A stretch of DNA of 64,000 nucleotides from Diphasiastrum complanatum (GCA_029204225.1 CM055103.1:24938656-25002655); one strand, 5' to 3'. Counted from the first letter of the stretch, positions 1-12,220 are shown. Notes: generated from the sequence alone by a model not told the origin. Program-made: numbers and translations.

Positions 1-563
1 AGATAAGAGTTGACCATTTTCCTTAGATCCTATTTTGTAGGGAATATTCCTATATTCTAGGAGACTAGCTTTTTGGATTTTAGTCATATTCTAGAAGGTC
101 AACTATTGGATAAGGATCAAGGATGGATCAAATGGATAGATATGAGTGATGTGGCACTCTTCACACGTGTGAAGGCCTGCTGGACTGTACCAGACTCATG
201 GATGTACTTGATCCATAAAAGGATCATCATTTTGCTAAGAAAATTGATGAGACTTTTGCACTCTACACTTTTGTGAGATTTCTAGTCATTTGTCTTGTGA
301 TTTTTATGCATGATTGCTATCTAGTATCATTGTACTTGTTGTTTCAGGTGCATTCCGTACAGTGGACAGTACTCCACACGTGTGAAGCCGCTCTCACTAA
401 AAAATGATGTGTTGATCCATTGCTCTTGCTTAAATCCAAGTGTAGTGAATCTAGATCAAGATCTAATGTGTAGAACTTGATAGATTCATTGATTAAGCAA
501 CCAATAACTCTCTATGATTGTAAAGTACAATCATTATTGTCCTAAAAACTGTAAAATTTATCA
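1..563 (+). repeat. Copia-1 5' LTR, 3' portion
   Basis: This is an exact repeat of 5453-6015 apart from one substitution. It ends in ...tatca directly before the primer site. It contains two copies of the palindrome CACACGTGTG (core G-box CACGTG), at 160-173 in the longer form TTCACACGTGTGAA and at 375-384. Confidence 0.95.
160..173. promoter_or_regulatory. G-box palindrome TTCACACGTGTGAA in the Copia-1 LTR
   Basis: A perfect 14-bp palindrome centred on CACGTG, the core bound by plant bZIP and bHLH factors. The CACACGTGTG core recurs at 375-384, 725-738 (leader), 5235-5244, 5612-5625 and 5827-5836, and in diverged relatives at 16529-16542 and 45192-45201. The sequence and its recurrence are seen; the enhancer role is inferred. 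Confidence 0.5.
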
Positions 564-575
564 TGGTATCAGAGC
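564..575 (+). other. Copia-1 primer binding site
   Basis: TGGTATCAGAGC abuts the 5' LTR. It matches the initiator Met-tRNA 3' end used as primer by plant Copia elements. Confidence 0.9.
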
Positions 576-1159
576 TAAGTAAGAGAGTGATCATTGAATC
601 ATAAATCTTGTAAAGATCATTGGCAAAATTTGTTTTTTGGCCAATACTAGTGAGGGCGAGTTCTTCTAGAGTGATAGCTTGTAATCATTTGGATCAAAAC
701 GACTTGGAGGCTGTGTATGTACTTTTCACACGTGTGAAACCGTACAGCAACTTTCAATTCAAGTTACTTTGTGTTTTTTGGTCCCAAAATCACAATACTA
801 GTTCATTTTTGGTGCTTTTTGAAGCATAGTATTGATCTAGATTCATTCTAACTAATGCCTATGACCAAATAGTGTTTTGGATCATTGAAGCATTTCTTTT
901 TAGAGTCTAAGATCAGATCTAAGAGGCTGATTTGTTCAGATCCTTAGTTGAAGTGAAATCTCTAAGAAAAGTGTAAAGCAATTTTTTTTTGTGAGAGTGA
1001 AAGCTAGAAATTTTTGGTAAGATCTTTGAGTATCATTCAAGCTTGTGTGTTAGTTTGATAGAGACAAGCCTATAGGCATTCTAGTAAGCTTTAGGCCACT
1101 TCATAGATCTTTTAAAATTCAAAAATCTTTGTGATTTTTAAAAGAGCATTCATTCTAAA
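576..1159 (+). other. Copia-1 untranslated leader
   Basis: The stretch between the primer site and the gag ATG is non-coding. It holds a third TTCACACGTGTGAA palindrome at 725-738 and the short string agggcgag at about 651, both matched in the leader of the relic at 45035-45300. A 69-codon open frame at 620-829 shows no domain and is taken as chance. Confidence 0.7.
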
Positions 1160-4100
1160 ATGTCATCCATGGGTGGATATTTGATGGAATCAAGTGAGAG
1201 ACTCACTTCCACAAATTATTCCATTTGGAAAGTGAGAATGGAATCACTCCTAGTGATCCATGATCTATATGACATAGTTCAAGGAGTAGAGGAAGAGCCT
1301 CAAACTCCCCAAGAACAAGCCAAATACAAGAAGAGAGCAAGATTAGCTCTACATTGCATAAAGTTAAATGTATGCAATGACCTCTTGAAAGAGGTGTCTT
1401 CTTGTACCTCATCCAAAGAGGCTTGGGATTCATTAAAGAGCATTTATGAATCCAACAATACTTCAAGAATCCTCATGCTAAGAAATCAAGTTTTCCAAAG
1501 CATGAAAGGAAGTGGAGAGAGTGGACAAGAGTATGTTCTTAGGATCAAATCTCTTAACAAGGAGTTAAGTGCAATAGGAGAGAAGATCCAAGATCAAGAA
1601 CTAGTACAAATCATTTTGAATGGTCTAAGTGATGAGTTTACCAACTTAGTCCAATCATTTGCCATTCAAGACTCTCTTCCATCCATTGAAAAGTTGCACA
1701 ATGTTCTTGTGGCCGAGGAGAGTAGGCTTCTACACCTCAAGACAAGAATGGATAGCATGTCACTTAATGGAGGAGAGGAGAAAGCTAACTTTACATCTAA
1801 AGGCAAGAAAAAGCAAAATCCATTCAAGAAAAATCAAGGCAAGGAGGCCGAGATGAAGAATGGAGGATCTACCTCCAAAGGCAAAGTGAAGAACAAGGCA
1901 AAACTAAAGTGTTTCTTTTGTGGAAAGAAAGGACACTTTGCCTCAGAATGCTACTTGAAGAAGAATCAACAAGCCAAAGGAGATCAAGGGAACATTGCTC
2001 AAGAGGAAGAATATGAGGATGGATTCAACACATCCTTAATGGTTGCATCTACACCAACTTCAAGTCAAGACACATGGTGGATAGATAGTGGGGCTAGTTC
2101 CCACATGTCCTTTAACAAGCATTATTTTTCTACTCTTCTATCTTGTAATGACTCTAAGAAGTCAATATACACTGCTAGTGATCAAGCATGCAAGATAGAT
2201 GGCATAGGATCTATACCTCTTTGTTTAGGCACATCTAAAAGGATAGATCTAGATAATGTTTTGTATGTTCCTACCATTTCAAGAAACTTGCTTAGTGTAG
2301 GACAATTAATGGACAATGGACTAGATGTACATTTCAAGAATGGAGTTTGTTCCATCTTGAAAAATGATAAGTGCATAGCTAGTGGCATTAAGCAAGGTAG
2401 ACTTTTCAAGTTGGATGCTAATGTTGCAAGTGAAAGTGTGAACTTGGCTAGGGAGGAGCTAACTCAAGTGGAGCTTTGGCATAAGAGATTAGGCCATCCT
2501 AATCTTCAATCTATGGAGTCAATGGCAAGCAAGGAACTAGCTCTCGGCCTACCAAGAGCTTTCAAGAAGTGTGGAAAAATGTGTGAGGCATGTGGCCTTG
2601 CAAAGTCACACAAATCTTCTTACAAGAAATCTTCATCAAGATCTCTCTCTCCCTTGGATCTCATACATTCTGATGTACATAGTTTTTCACATGCAAGTAA
2701 TGGAGGTGCCTTGATGTATGTAACTTTTATAGATGATTGTACTAGATTCACATGGATTGAGTTACTATCAAAGAAAAATCTTGTTTATGAAGCTTTCATT
2801 AAGTTCAAGTCTCTAGTAGAGAAACAACTTAGTACTTCTATCAAAGCACTAAGATGTGATAATGGAGGAGAGTACACCTCCAATAAAATGAAAGACTTTT
2901 GTGAGATCAATGGTATTAAGTTACAATACACTTGTTCCTACACCCCTCAACAAAATGGGGTGGCCGAGAGGAAAAATAGGAGTCTATGTGAGTGTGCAAA
3001 GTCCTTGAGGCTTGATGCATCACTTCCCATCTCATTTTGGGGAGAAGCCATAACATGTGCTAATTATTTGTGTAATAGACTTCCTAGTAGTGCTATAGAT
3101 GGGATCTCACCTTATCAAGCCTTGTTTGATAAGAAACCCAATGTAAAATATTTTAAGATCTTTGGATGTACTTGTTATGTACACATTCCTTTGGAGACTA
3201 GAAGGAAAGAAGATGCTACCTCCTTCAAAGGAATCTTTGTTGGCTATGGAGAAAATAGCAAGGGATATAGGATATATGATCCTACATCCAAGAAAGTAAA
3301 GGTAAGCAAGGATGTACTTTTTGATGAGTCACAATTTGCTAAGAGCTTGTCAAATGGATCTAACCCATTGTGCATTGAAGATCTTGACAAATCCGAGGAG
3401 GATCTTGACAAACCCGAGGAGGATCATGACAAACCCGAGGATGGAGATTTGGATCCAAGTCAAAAGGGGCCAAGAAGATCATCAAGGAGCAAGGCCGAGC
3501 CCTCAAGGCTTACCTATGTGGACAAGGGAAAGCAAAAGGAAGGCTCTACATCTTCTACCTCTTACTCTTTTTTAGCTACATTGATTGAAGAACCATCATC
3601 TTTTGAAGAAGCATGTAAATCTAAAGTTTGGAGAGATGCAATGCAAGTAGAGTATGATGCATTAGAAGAAAATCATACTTGGAATCTTGTAAATCTTCCA
3701 AGAGGAAAGAAACCACTTGCATGTAAGTGGATTTATAGAATTAAGTACAATCAAGATGGATCTATTAGTAAATACAAAGCTAGGCTTGTTGCTAAGGGAT
3801 TTCTTCAAATAAAAGGATTGGATTATGAAGAAACATTTGCACCTGTAGCTAAGCTTGTAACTATTAGATTAATCATTTGCATTGCTACTTTGTTCAAATG
3901 GGATCTCTACCAAATGGATGTGACAAATGCCTTCTTGAATGGCTTCTTAGAAGAGGAAATCTACATGATGCAACCCGAGGGCTTCATCAAGATTGGTGAG
4001 GAGCAAAAGGTGTGCTACTTAAGGAAGAGCCTATATGGCTTGAAGCAAGCACCTAGAGCTTGGTACTCTAGGTTGCATGATTTTCTCTATTCCCTTGGCT

Positions 4101-5140
4101 TTGTACTAAGTGCTTATGAACCTTCTTTATATTTCAAATGTAATGAAGGAAAGATCATCATTTTGGTTCTTTATGTTGATGACATCATTATGACAGGAAA
4201 TGATGATGATGGCATAGGCAAAGTAAAAGTTGACTTATCTAGTGAGTTCAAGATGGTAGATCTAGGCTTCCTAAAGTTTATACTTGGGATAGAAGTGTCT
4301 AGAAGTAGCAATTGTACTTTCATAAGTCAATCTAAGTATGCTACTTCCATTCTTGAAAGATTTGGTATGAAAGATTGTAAGGGGATTGACACCCCTATGG
4401 AGCATGTTGTGAAAGCAACTAATGAAGGTGATGAAGCATCCTTTGAGGACATCACTCTCTTTAGGAAGCTTATAGGCTCTCTAATCTATTTAACCATCAC
4501 TAGACCTGACTTAAGTTTTTGTGTAAGCAAGTTGAGTCAAAGTATGCAAGCTCCTTTAATTCATCATTGGAAAAGTGCCAAGAGAGTACTTAGATATGTT
4601 TCTAGTACTAGATTTTTTGGTATACTTTATGAAGGATCTAACTTGCACTTGAGAGCCTACTCGGATTCAGATTTTGCAGGTGACAAGATGGATAGGAAGT
4701 CCATTAGTGCATTTGCAACATTTCTTTGTGGAGGAGTGATATCTTGGCTTTCCAAAAAGCAAGATACAATCTCACTATCTTCTTGTGAAGCCGAGTACAA
4801 GGCATTGACTTCAACAACCAAAGAGCTCTTATGGCTAAAAAGACTCTTGATGGAACTACATGTGCTAGAGGCCGAGGAGATCCCTTACATATTTTGTGAC
4901 AATCAAGCTTCTCAACAAATTGCTTCAAATCCTATCTTCCATGCTAGAACAAAGCATATTGAGATAGCTCACCACTTTGTGAGGGAGAAGGTACAATCCA
5001 AGGAAGTGCAACTACATCATGTACCATCATCCGAATGCATAGCTGATATCTTAACCAAACCATTGTCCAAAGATCCATTTTTTAAGTTAAGATATGCTCT
5101 TGGAATTGTAGATAGATGTACACTAGATTTGCCAAGTTAG
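1160..5140 (+). CDS. Copia-1 Gag-Pol polyprotein, intact
   Basis: An uninterrupted 1326-residue frame encodes all Copia functions. In order: UBN2-type Gag (about 50-200); CCHC zinc knuckle CFFCGKKGHFASEC near 251; aspartic protease with DSGAS near 308; GAG-pre-integrase LWHKRLGHPN near 438; integrase with the catalytic Asp in HSDVHS (about 503), Asp in RCDNGGEY (about 565) and Glu in VAERKN (about 602); RVT_2 reverse transcriptase from about 840 with YVDD near 1004; RNase H with SDSDFAGD near 1167, SSCEAEY near 1208 and CDNQAS near 1245. The first ATG follows a leader without other good starts. Length is normal for a one-ORF Copia. An acidic linker between integrase and RT carries three 21-bp tandem units (3380-3442). 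All catalytic residues I can check are present, so the element may be mobile; expression is not shown by sequence. Confidence 0.96.
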   Translation: MSSMGGYLMESSERLTSTNYSIWKVRMESLLVIHDLYDIVQGVEEEPQTPQEQAKYKKRARLALHCIKLNVCNDLLKEVSSCTSSKEAWDSLKSIYESNNTSRILMLRNQVFQSMKGSGESGQEYVLRIKSLNKELSAIGEKIQDQELVQIILNGLSDEFTNLVQSFAIQDSLPSIEKLHNVLVAEESRLLHLKTRMDSMSLNGGEEKANFTSKGKKKQNPFKKNQGKEAEMKNGGSTSKGKVKNKAKLKCFFCGKKGHFASECYLKKNQQAKGDQGNIAQEEEYEDGFNTSLMVASTPTSSQDTWWIDSGASSHMSFNKHYFSTLLSCNDSKKSIYTASDQACKIDGIGSIPLCLGTSKRIDLDNVLYVPTISRNLLSVGQLMDNGLDVHFKNGVCSILKNDKCIASGIKQGRLFKLDANVASESVNLAREELTQVELWHKRLGHPNLQSMESMASKELALGLPRAFKKCGKMCEACGLAKSHKSSYKKSSSRSLSPLDLIHSDVHSFSHASNGGALMYVTFIDDCTRFTWIELLSKKNLVYEAFIKFKSLVEKQLSTSIKALRCDNGGEYTSNKMKDFCEINGIKLQYTCSYTPQQNGVAERKNRSLCECAKSLRLDASLPISFWGEAITCANYLCNRLPSSAIDGISPYQALFDKKPNVKYFKIFGCTCYVHIPLETRRKEDATSFKGIFVGYGENSKGYRIYDPTSKKVKVSKDVLFDESQFAKSLSNGSNPLCIEDLDKSEEDLDKPEEDHDKPEDGDLDPSQKGPRRSSRSKAEPSRLTYVDKGKQKEGSTSSTSYSFLATLIEEPSSFEEACKSKVWRDAMQVEYDALEENHTWNLVNLPRGKKPLACKWIYRIKYNQDGSISKYKARLVAKGFLQIKGLDYEETFAPVAKLVTIRLIICIATLFKWDLYQMDVTNAFLNGFLEEEIYMMQPEGFIKIGEEQKVCYLRKSLYGLKQAPRAWYSRLHDFLYSLGFVLSAYEPSLYFKCNEGKIIILVLYVDDIIMTGNDDDGIGKVKVDLSSEFKMVDLGFLKFILGIEVSRSSNCTFISQSKYATSILERFGMKDCKGIDTPMEHVVKATNEGDEASFEDITLFRKLIGSLIYLTITRPDLSFCVSKLSQSMQAPLIHHWKSAKRVLRYVSSTRFFGILYEGSNLHLRAYSDSDFAGDKMDRKSISAFATFLCGGVISWLSKKQDTISLSSCEAEYKALTSTTKELLWLKRLLMELHVLEAEEIPYIFCDNQASQQIASNPIFHARTKHIEIAHHFVREKVQSKEVQLHHVPSSECIADILTKPLSKDPFFKLRYALGIVDRCTLDLPS

Positions 5141-5153
5141 AAGTGAGGAGGAG
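5141..5153 (+). other. Copia-1 polypurine tract
   Basis: The run aagtgaggaggag lies between the gag-pol stop and the 3' LTR start TGTTGAAAATTG. It is the expected plus-strand priming site. Confidence 0.8.
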
Positions 5154-6015
5154 TGTTGAAAATTGTCACTTCTCACTTGACATTGGTTCATGTAAATATT
5201 GATCAAACATTAGAATATGTTGATGATATGATTTCACACGTGTGGAGCATGTTCCCATGTGTGAAAGGATGTACTTTTCATGTTTGTATATATCCAAATT
5301 GATTTTGTATCATTCTAGTTAGTGTGAACATGAAATGACTAGTTTTTAGTCAAGTTGACTAGTCACCTACAAATTAGCTTTTCCTTGCATGTGCATGAGT
5401 AAATGCTCCCACATGGCAAGTGGATGTTCACATGTGTGTATAGAGTACTAGAAGATAAGAGTTGACCATTTTCCTTAGATCCTATTTTGTAGGGAATATT
5501 CCTATATTCTAGGAGACTAGCTTTTTGGATTTTAGTCATATTCTAGAAGGTCAACTATTGGATAAGGATCAAGGATGGATCAAATGGATAGATATGAGTG
5601 ATGTGGCACTCTTCACACGTGTGAAGGCCTGCTGGACTGTACCAGACTCATGGATGTACTTGATCCATAAAAGGATCATCATTTTGCTAAGAAAATTGAT
5701 GAGACTTTTGCACTCTACACTTTTGTGAGATTTCTAGTCATTTGTCTTGTGATTTTTATGCATGATTGCTATCTAGTATCATTGTACTTGTTGTTTCAGG
5801 TGCAGTCCGTACAGTGGACAGTACTCCACACGTGTGAAGCCGCTCTCACTAAAAAATGATGTGTTGATCCATTGCTCTTGCTTAAATCCAAGTGTAGTGA
5901 ATCTAGATCAAGATCTAATGTGTAGAACTTGATAGATTCATTGATTAAGCAACCAATAACTCTCTATGATTGTAAAGTACAATCATTATTGTCCTAAAAA
6001 CTGTAAAATTTATCA
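5154..6015 (+). repeat. Copia-1 3' LTR, complete (862 bp)
   Basis: Begins TGTTGAAAATTG after the purine tract and ends ...TTTATCA; its 5453-6015 portion matches the 5' LTR. CACACGTGTG occurs at 5235-5244, 5612-5625 and 5827-5836, with imperfect cousins (catgtgtga, cacatgtgtg) near 5256 and 5430. Confidence 0.93.
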
Positions 6016-6196
6016 TTACATTTGTCTTTGGCAATCTCGTCTGACTCCCTCTTAGGTTTGAACGACTTCTTCAGCTTCTCCTTACTGATATAGAGAGCTC
6101 GATCAAAGGTCTCCTTGTAATCAAGGTGCTCATGGGCTTAGACTTCTTCTCTAATCTCGATTATCACATTTTCGAGAGTCATCTATGGGTCTTTGG

Positions 6197-6687
6197 CTAG
6201 AAATGTTCGGGTAGTCTGGAAGGATCTTGATAAAGCTCATAGCAAGTAAGTGAGTTGCTTCTCTGTTGAAACTGCATTGTCTGCTCCGGCGTTGTGTAAC
6301 GGAAGGAACAAATCGTGAGGTCTTTGCCATCCCATCGTAGGTTGGTTAGTTGGTCTTCAAAAAGCATTATTTGGCGTGTGATTTTGTCTAGAACCTGGTA
6401 AGTAATGCATCCCACATCTCTCTTGTGTTAGAGAGTGTCACGAGGTCAAGTGTTAGGCTATCTTCGATGGAGGAGGATAAGACGGCTACTGCTTTGTCGT
6501 TCCTTTCTCTCCACTCTCGTAGCTCTCTGCCGGTGGTTGTAGGCATCTCTTCAATGCCGTCCACCCAAGGCCATAAGTTTTCTCCCTTCAAGATGAGAGA
6601 GGTCTTTACCTTCCATGCTATGAAGTTAGACCCAGATGAGTCAAGGATGGTACAAATCTTCGAGTGTATGCTGCTTATAAATGCCAT
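6197..6687 (-). pseudogene. Copia gag relic (UBN2-type)
   Basis: Two minus-strand frames join by frameshift near 6400. The first (6687-6388) reads like a Copia Gag N-terminus, with SNFIAWKVKTSLILKG and a later EMWDALLTRF; the second (6415-6197) continues with DQLTNLRWDG and LPEHF. No zinc knuckle or pol follows, so it is a broken 5' end. The primer site lies upstream in minus orientation at 6820-6832. Adjacent 6016-6196 holds nothing I can assign. Confidence 0.75.
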
Positions 6688-6819
6688 CGTTGTGAACTAT
6701 GTTTTTCAGCTTGTTTCTGGCTCCTTGTTCTGAATTTATGATCTCCTGGATCTAATAGACTTCAGAGATATGATTGGCTCTTCTTGTAATAAGCTCCAAT
6801 AGGCTTTGAAACTATTATC

Positions 6820-6832
6820 GGCTCTGATGCCA
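6820..6832 (-). other. Copia primer binding site, minus strand
   Basis: On the minus strand this reads TGGCATCAGAGCC, one base from the usual TGGTATCAGAGCC. It sits 1-2 bases from a TGTTGAC LTR-type terminus at 6834 and upstream of the minus-strand gag relic. Confidence 0.65.
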
Positions 6833-6833
6833 C

Positions 6834-8112
<1,279 letters not shown>

Positions 8113-9640
8113 TGGTATCATAGCGAAATCATTACTTCTTTATCTGATTCCAACATGATATCGGAGCGAAAGCTCTAAAAATTGATATCTTTTGTGATAT
8201 CAAATTGATATCATACTCTTCAGTTCTTTTCAACCTTTCAGTATCAAAGAATTATTTTTTTATTATTGGCATTACTACATCTTAGTGTCATCAATACAAT
8301 CGACAAACTAAGTTCCAGATGGATTCTCAAAGTAAAACTGGTCTTATCGCAGACATGCTGAATGGATCCAATTATCATTTGTGGAAATTTAAGATGAAGA
8401 CATTGCTAATCGCGAGTGAATTATGGGATGTTGTTAAAGGTATAGAAGTAAAACCTGAAGACGACGACTCAAAGTGAAAATCAAAGGATGTTAAAGCTTT
8501 TACAGTTATTATCCTCAGTATATCAGATACACAGATTGGACACATAGTTGAAGCTAAAACGTCAAGAGACATTTGGGACATTTTGAACTCACTATATGAC
8601 ATGAGGGACGTAGCTACTAAGTTACATCTACGAAGGAAATTCTTCACATTCAAAATGTCTGTTGGTGATTCACTTCAGAGCCACATTAACCAATTTAAGA
8701 ATCCCTTGCAACAGATGGCCACTATCAGATCAGTCATAGACGATCAAGACGCAATTATGACATTGCTTTCAAGCTTGCCCTCTACATATGAGAACTGGGT
8801 GATGATCATATCGACACACTCAAATTTAACTCTTACTAGAGTTATCACTATGTTGCTGCAAGAAGACAATCAAAGAAGTCAAGACACTTCATCTACTTCG
8901 ACCTCTAAGGCTCTATATGTCAACAAAGGCTCTAAACGACAGAAGCAGAAAGGCTCCAAGAAGGCTGCAACGAATCAGAAGCCGACTTAAGGTCAAGAAC
9001 AATCATCAAATCCACAATCGAAGAAAAAGATGTTTTGCAGATATTGCAAGTTCAATAACCATGAGATCAAGGATTGCCGAATTCTCCAAGCGAAGAACGC
9101 AGCCAAGCAACCTGATCAACAAGCAAACACACTCTCATCATCTCCCCAGGTTGAAGTGGACGAAGGTGCATTCATGGTCAAAGATCAAAGTGCATTTGTG
9201 GATGATTCATGGTCTCTCGATTCTAGAGCAACTCAACACATGACCTACATGCCTCACAACACAAAGAAATTTGTTCATCTTGGTGACAATAGTACTCACA
9301 CCATTGAAGGTGAAGGTACTGTAAGATTGCGGTTCCAGCATGATCGATTCAAATTACTATCAAAGGTCTTATATGTTCCTAAACTCGCTATGCAAGGGAA
9401 CAAGTACCTATTCAATAGGTTTGGCTTGTGAGTCTTGTGCTTTGTCTAAGTCACATAGACTACCTTATAGTAGATCTATATCTAGATCTACAAAGCCTTT
9501 TCAATTTGTACATTCAGATATTTATGGATTTATTACAATTAGCAACAGTGGAGCTAAGATGTATGTAGCATTCATTGATGATTTTAGTAGATTTTGTTGG
9601 ATCTATCTACTAAAGAGCAAGGATGAAGTGTATGATGTCT
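8113..9640 (+). pseudogene. Decayed Copia element: primer site, gag, protease, integrase start
   Basis: TGGTATCATAGC at 8113 is a mutated primer site. From an ATG at 8319 the Gag reads LNGSNYHLWKFKMKTLL; a stop at about 8476 breaks it, and the frame resumes to 8990 with the UBN2 motif LLSSLPSTYENW. After a frameshift come a zinc knuckle CRYCKFNNHEIKDC (about 9033), a damaged protease (DSRATQHMT for DSGATQHMT), a deletion removing most of the pre-integrase part, and an integrase start (CESCALSKSH, HSDIYG, FIDDFSRF). The coding match stops near 9640, where a minus-strand gypsy fragment begins. Clearly inactive. Confidence 0.85.
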
Positions 9641-9644
9641 TTAT

Positions 9645-11150
9645 CGCCAGGAGGCTCTTGGCTTGTGGTGCAATCCGCAGTAATTCTCCAAGGGATAAGT
9701 TAACACGACGGCTTGCTAGCAAACTTGAGTACCTCAGTGTGCGGATCCTCTGGCTCTTCCATATGGAATGGTGGTTCATGATGATGAATCGTTCTGATCA
9801 GTTTGCAATGGTTCATGATCAGTTCTTGTCCCTCGGTACTGTGATTAGATTCAAAGGTGCACTCATTCCAGATCTTAATGGACAATTCTTGCAACAATGT
9901 CCATAACCGCATTCTCGGCAAAAGGATGTGTATTGTCCCTTGTAAGGACATTCTTCAATTTGGTGGCCTTCGCCGCATCCGTAACAATTGTAATTTCTAC
10001 CATCTTGACGCTGAGGCTGAGCTGCATAGGTCGCATAATACTCGTTCATGGCTGTAACTACAAATAACTCGTCCAGCCCGAGACATTGCTACTGCTCGAG
10101 GTGATGCTAGTGTCTCATGGTCCACCGCTGCTAAATTCACATGAGCCACTTGGTTGTTAGCTAGCCCTCGTGGTGCAAGTAAGGCCATGCACTGTTGATT
10201 GTTCGGGGCGCCATACCTTGGTGCCGCATTGGGTGCCCATTGATGATAAGGATAAGAGGTCTAATATGGATTCCTCTTCTGTTGTATGATCCGGGGGTTA
10301 AATGGGTAAAATGTCATCTTGTGCGATGATGCATTGCACAGATGGCATAATCTTTGTGTCAGTCTGAGGTTTTGCTTTAATACCGGACACTCATTGGCTA
10401 TATGGTTCTGGGTGAAAATTGAGAAGCATACATTTTTTCGGCAAGGATACTATAGCTGGTCTGTTCTGGTGGATTTGGAATTGGTGTTACGGCCCCTTGC
10501 AAGGCCTTCAGTTACTGAACAAACTGTGTCGTTAGTTATTCCATCTATTGTTTGTGTAATTTTGTCATTTGCTCCATCAGCAGTTCTGTGGATAGGTTGG
10601 GTGCGTTGGATGATGATGCTACCGACAGAGTTGGAGTATGGGTGGTGGTCGGATAAGATTCATCATATCATGGCAAACCTGCAAGGAACCGCATAATAAC
10701 CGCATGATCGGGAGTTAGGGCTACGTTGCACTTGGATCTTAGATATTTGACCTACTCTATATAGTCTCTAACCCTTTCTCTTTTTCCCATCTTCAATTTT
10801 CTCAGCAAGAGAAACGGATCTTCCAAAAACTATCTTGGTTTAAAGCGCATGATGAGAGCCATCTTAACCGCTTCCCAAGTGTTTTTCTCTTCTTCCGATA
10901 GGTTCAAAAACCAATCTTGTGCTACTGCTACCAGAGACATCGGGAACAACATCAATTTCTCTGTCGGTGTCTCTCGCCGTAAATTTCACAGATTTGCTCA
11001 TAGATCTGGAGGAATTCTGATGACCCATCATATTTAGTTATTTCCATACGTGGTGCCCTCCAAACTGCTTCCAAGGGTGCGATAGGTACAGGTTGACCCA
11101 TTGGATTCATTGGCAATGGTTTTGGTTCTGCCTCGATATGCATAGCTGTT
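9645..11150 (-). pseudogene. Ty3/gypsy gag relic with two zinc knuckles
   Basis: Read on the minus strand from 11143, a retrotransposon Gag begins near ITKYDGSSEFLQIYEQICE, then passes through several frameshifts and stops (10300-10950, with text such as GKRERVRDYIEYVKYLRSK). It ends in 10049-9819 with two CCHC knuckles, CYGCGEGHQIEEC and CRECGYGHCCKNC. No protease or RT follows before the Copia integrase break at about 9640. The shape is typical of plant gypsy Gag; family assignment is by motif only. Confidence 0.75.
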
Positions 11151-11640
11151 GCTCCAGGAAGATTTGGTGCTTGATTCGTTGTTCTTCTCGCGATTGATCA
11201 TCCAGATCTCAGATTCATTCGGTAGTAAAGTCCAAGGACGTTGGATCTTGCTAGTACAGTGGAATTCAATCTGGATGTTAAGGGATCTGATCAATTAGAT
11301 AGGCCGATAGCGTGATTTTAGGCCTCTTACGGTGGGTTTTCCATGATAACTTTTTGATCCTCCAATTGGCCTGAGATTTTCACAGTAGCTAGATCTGGTG
11401 CAAACCTAACTACTGATCTGGTCTGCGAAGGTTACTCGTCCGAGGGTTGGCTGTGCGAAGGTTCTTTTATTGTTTTACAGTCAATTTTTTTTTATTTTGC
11501 CAAAAATTACTGGGAAGTAACTCTCATAGGATTTACAGGAGCTTTATCTGGTATGGATCTAGCTCTGAAAATCTCTACGAAGGTTAAGTCTCACAGGAAA
11601 TAAAAATTTCATTGTCTGTGAGGGTTCAGAAACACTTTTT
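11151..11640. other. Non-coding flank of the gypsy gag relic
   Basis: No convincing coding frame. Probably leader or LTR of the minus-strand gypsy, since it lies 5' of its gag. The phrase ctgcgaaggtt appears near 11425 and 11454 and foreshadows the repeats that follow. Confidence 0.4.
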
Positions 11641-11649
11641 TGCTTTGAT

Positions 11650-12220
11650 CTTCACCAATACTTTGTACTAGCTCTCGCAGACTTCATCACTTATGAAAAA
11701 TGATATTCTGAAGCCATTGGAATAGTCTGTGAAGGTTACTTCTGTGAGGATTTGATGGATCTTCTGATTTTAGTGATTTTTAGGCACTCAAATCCAATTT
11801 TCTGCTCACTGGAATCAAACTAACCTTTGTAGGCTCTTCTATGTCCTTGTCTCACTAAGATGGAACTTCAGAATTCTCTGTGAAGGCTCTTGGCCATTGG
11901 AATTGAAAATTTTGGTGTCTGTGAGAATTCTACTTGATTTTCTCACCTTTTTTTTATTGGGAACCTTCGCAAGAGCACTTAGACTGGGAACTAACTCTTG
12001 CAAGCTTCTCTGTGCCCTGGTTTCATAGAGATGGAACTTCAGAGAGCTCTGCGAGAGTTCTTATGAAGATCTAAATTTTTGTTGATTTTTTACAAGGGTT
12101 TTTTGAAATTTTTTATGGTTTTTCTCTGATTTTTTAAAGATCTGCTTGGAACTAACTCTTGTAGGCTTCTATGCAGGTTTGAAACAGATGCAAAAGTCCA
12201 TAGTAGTTTGAAGATATCTC
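11650..12220. repeat. Degenerate tandem repeat, unit about 165-175 bp
   Basis: Three imperfect copies share anchor phrases: (a)aactaacctttgtaggctcttc near 11818, gaactaactcttgcaagcttct near 11989 and gaactaactcttgtaggcttct near 12150. Each of the first two is followed by agatggaacttcaga and a ctgYgaRRgYtc phrase. No coding potential is apparent. Confidence 0.6.

Larger units (their letters stand above)
1..6015 (+). mobile_element. Copia-1, young Ty1/copia LTR retrotransposon (5' LTR truncated by window edge)
   Basis: Order seen: partial 5' LTR, initiator-Met primer site, leader, one long gag-pol frame, polypurine tract, complete 3' LTR. The 3' LTR starts at 5154 just after the purine tract; position 1 aligns with 5453, so about 299 bp of the 5' LTR lie outside the window. 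The two LTRs differ at one site (T at 353, G at 5805) over 563 bp, so insertion was recent. The 5-bp target duplication cannot be checked because the left end is missing; the first bases after the element are ttaca. Confidence 0.95.

Noticed and set aside
73-276. 67-codon frame in the LTR (also at 5525-5728)
   Set aside because: It is duplicated only because the LTR is; TTG start and no coding character.
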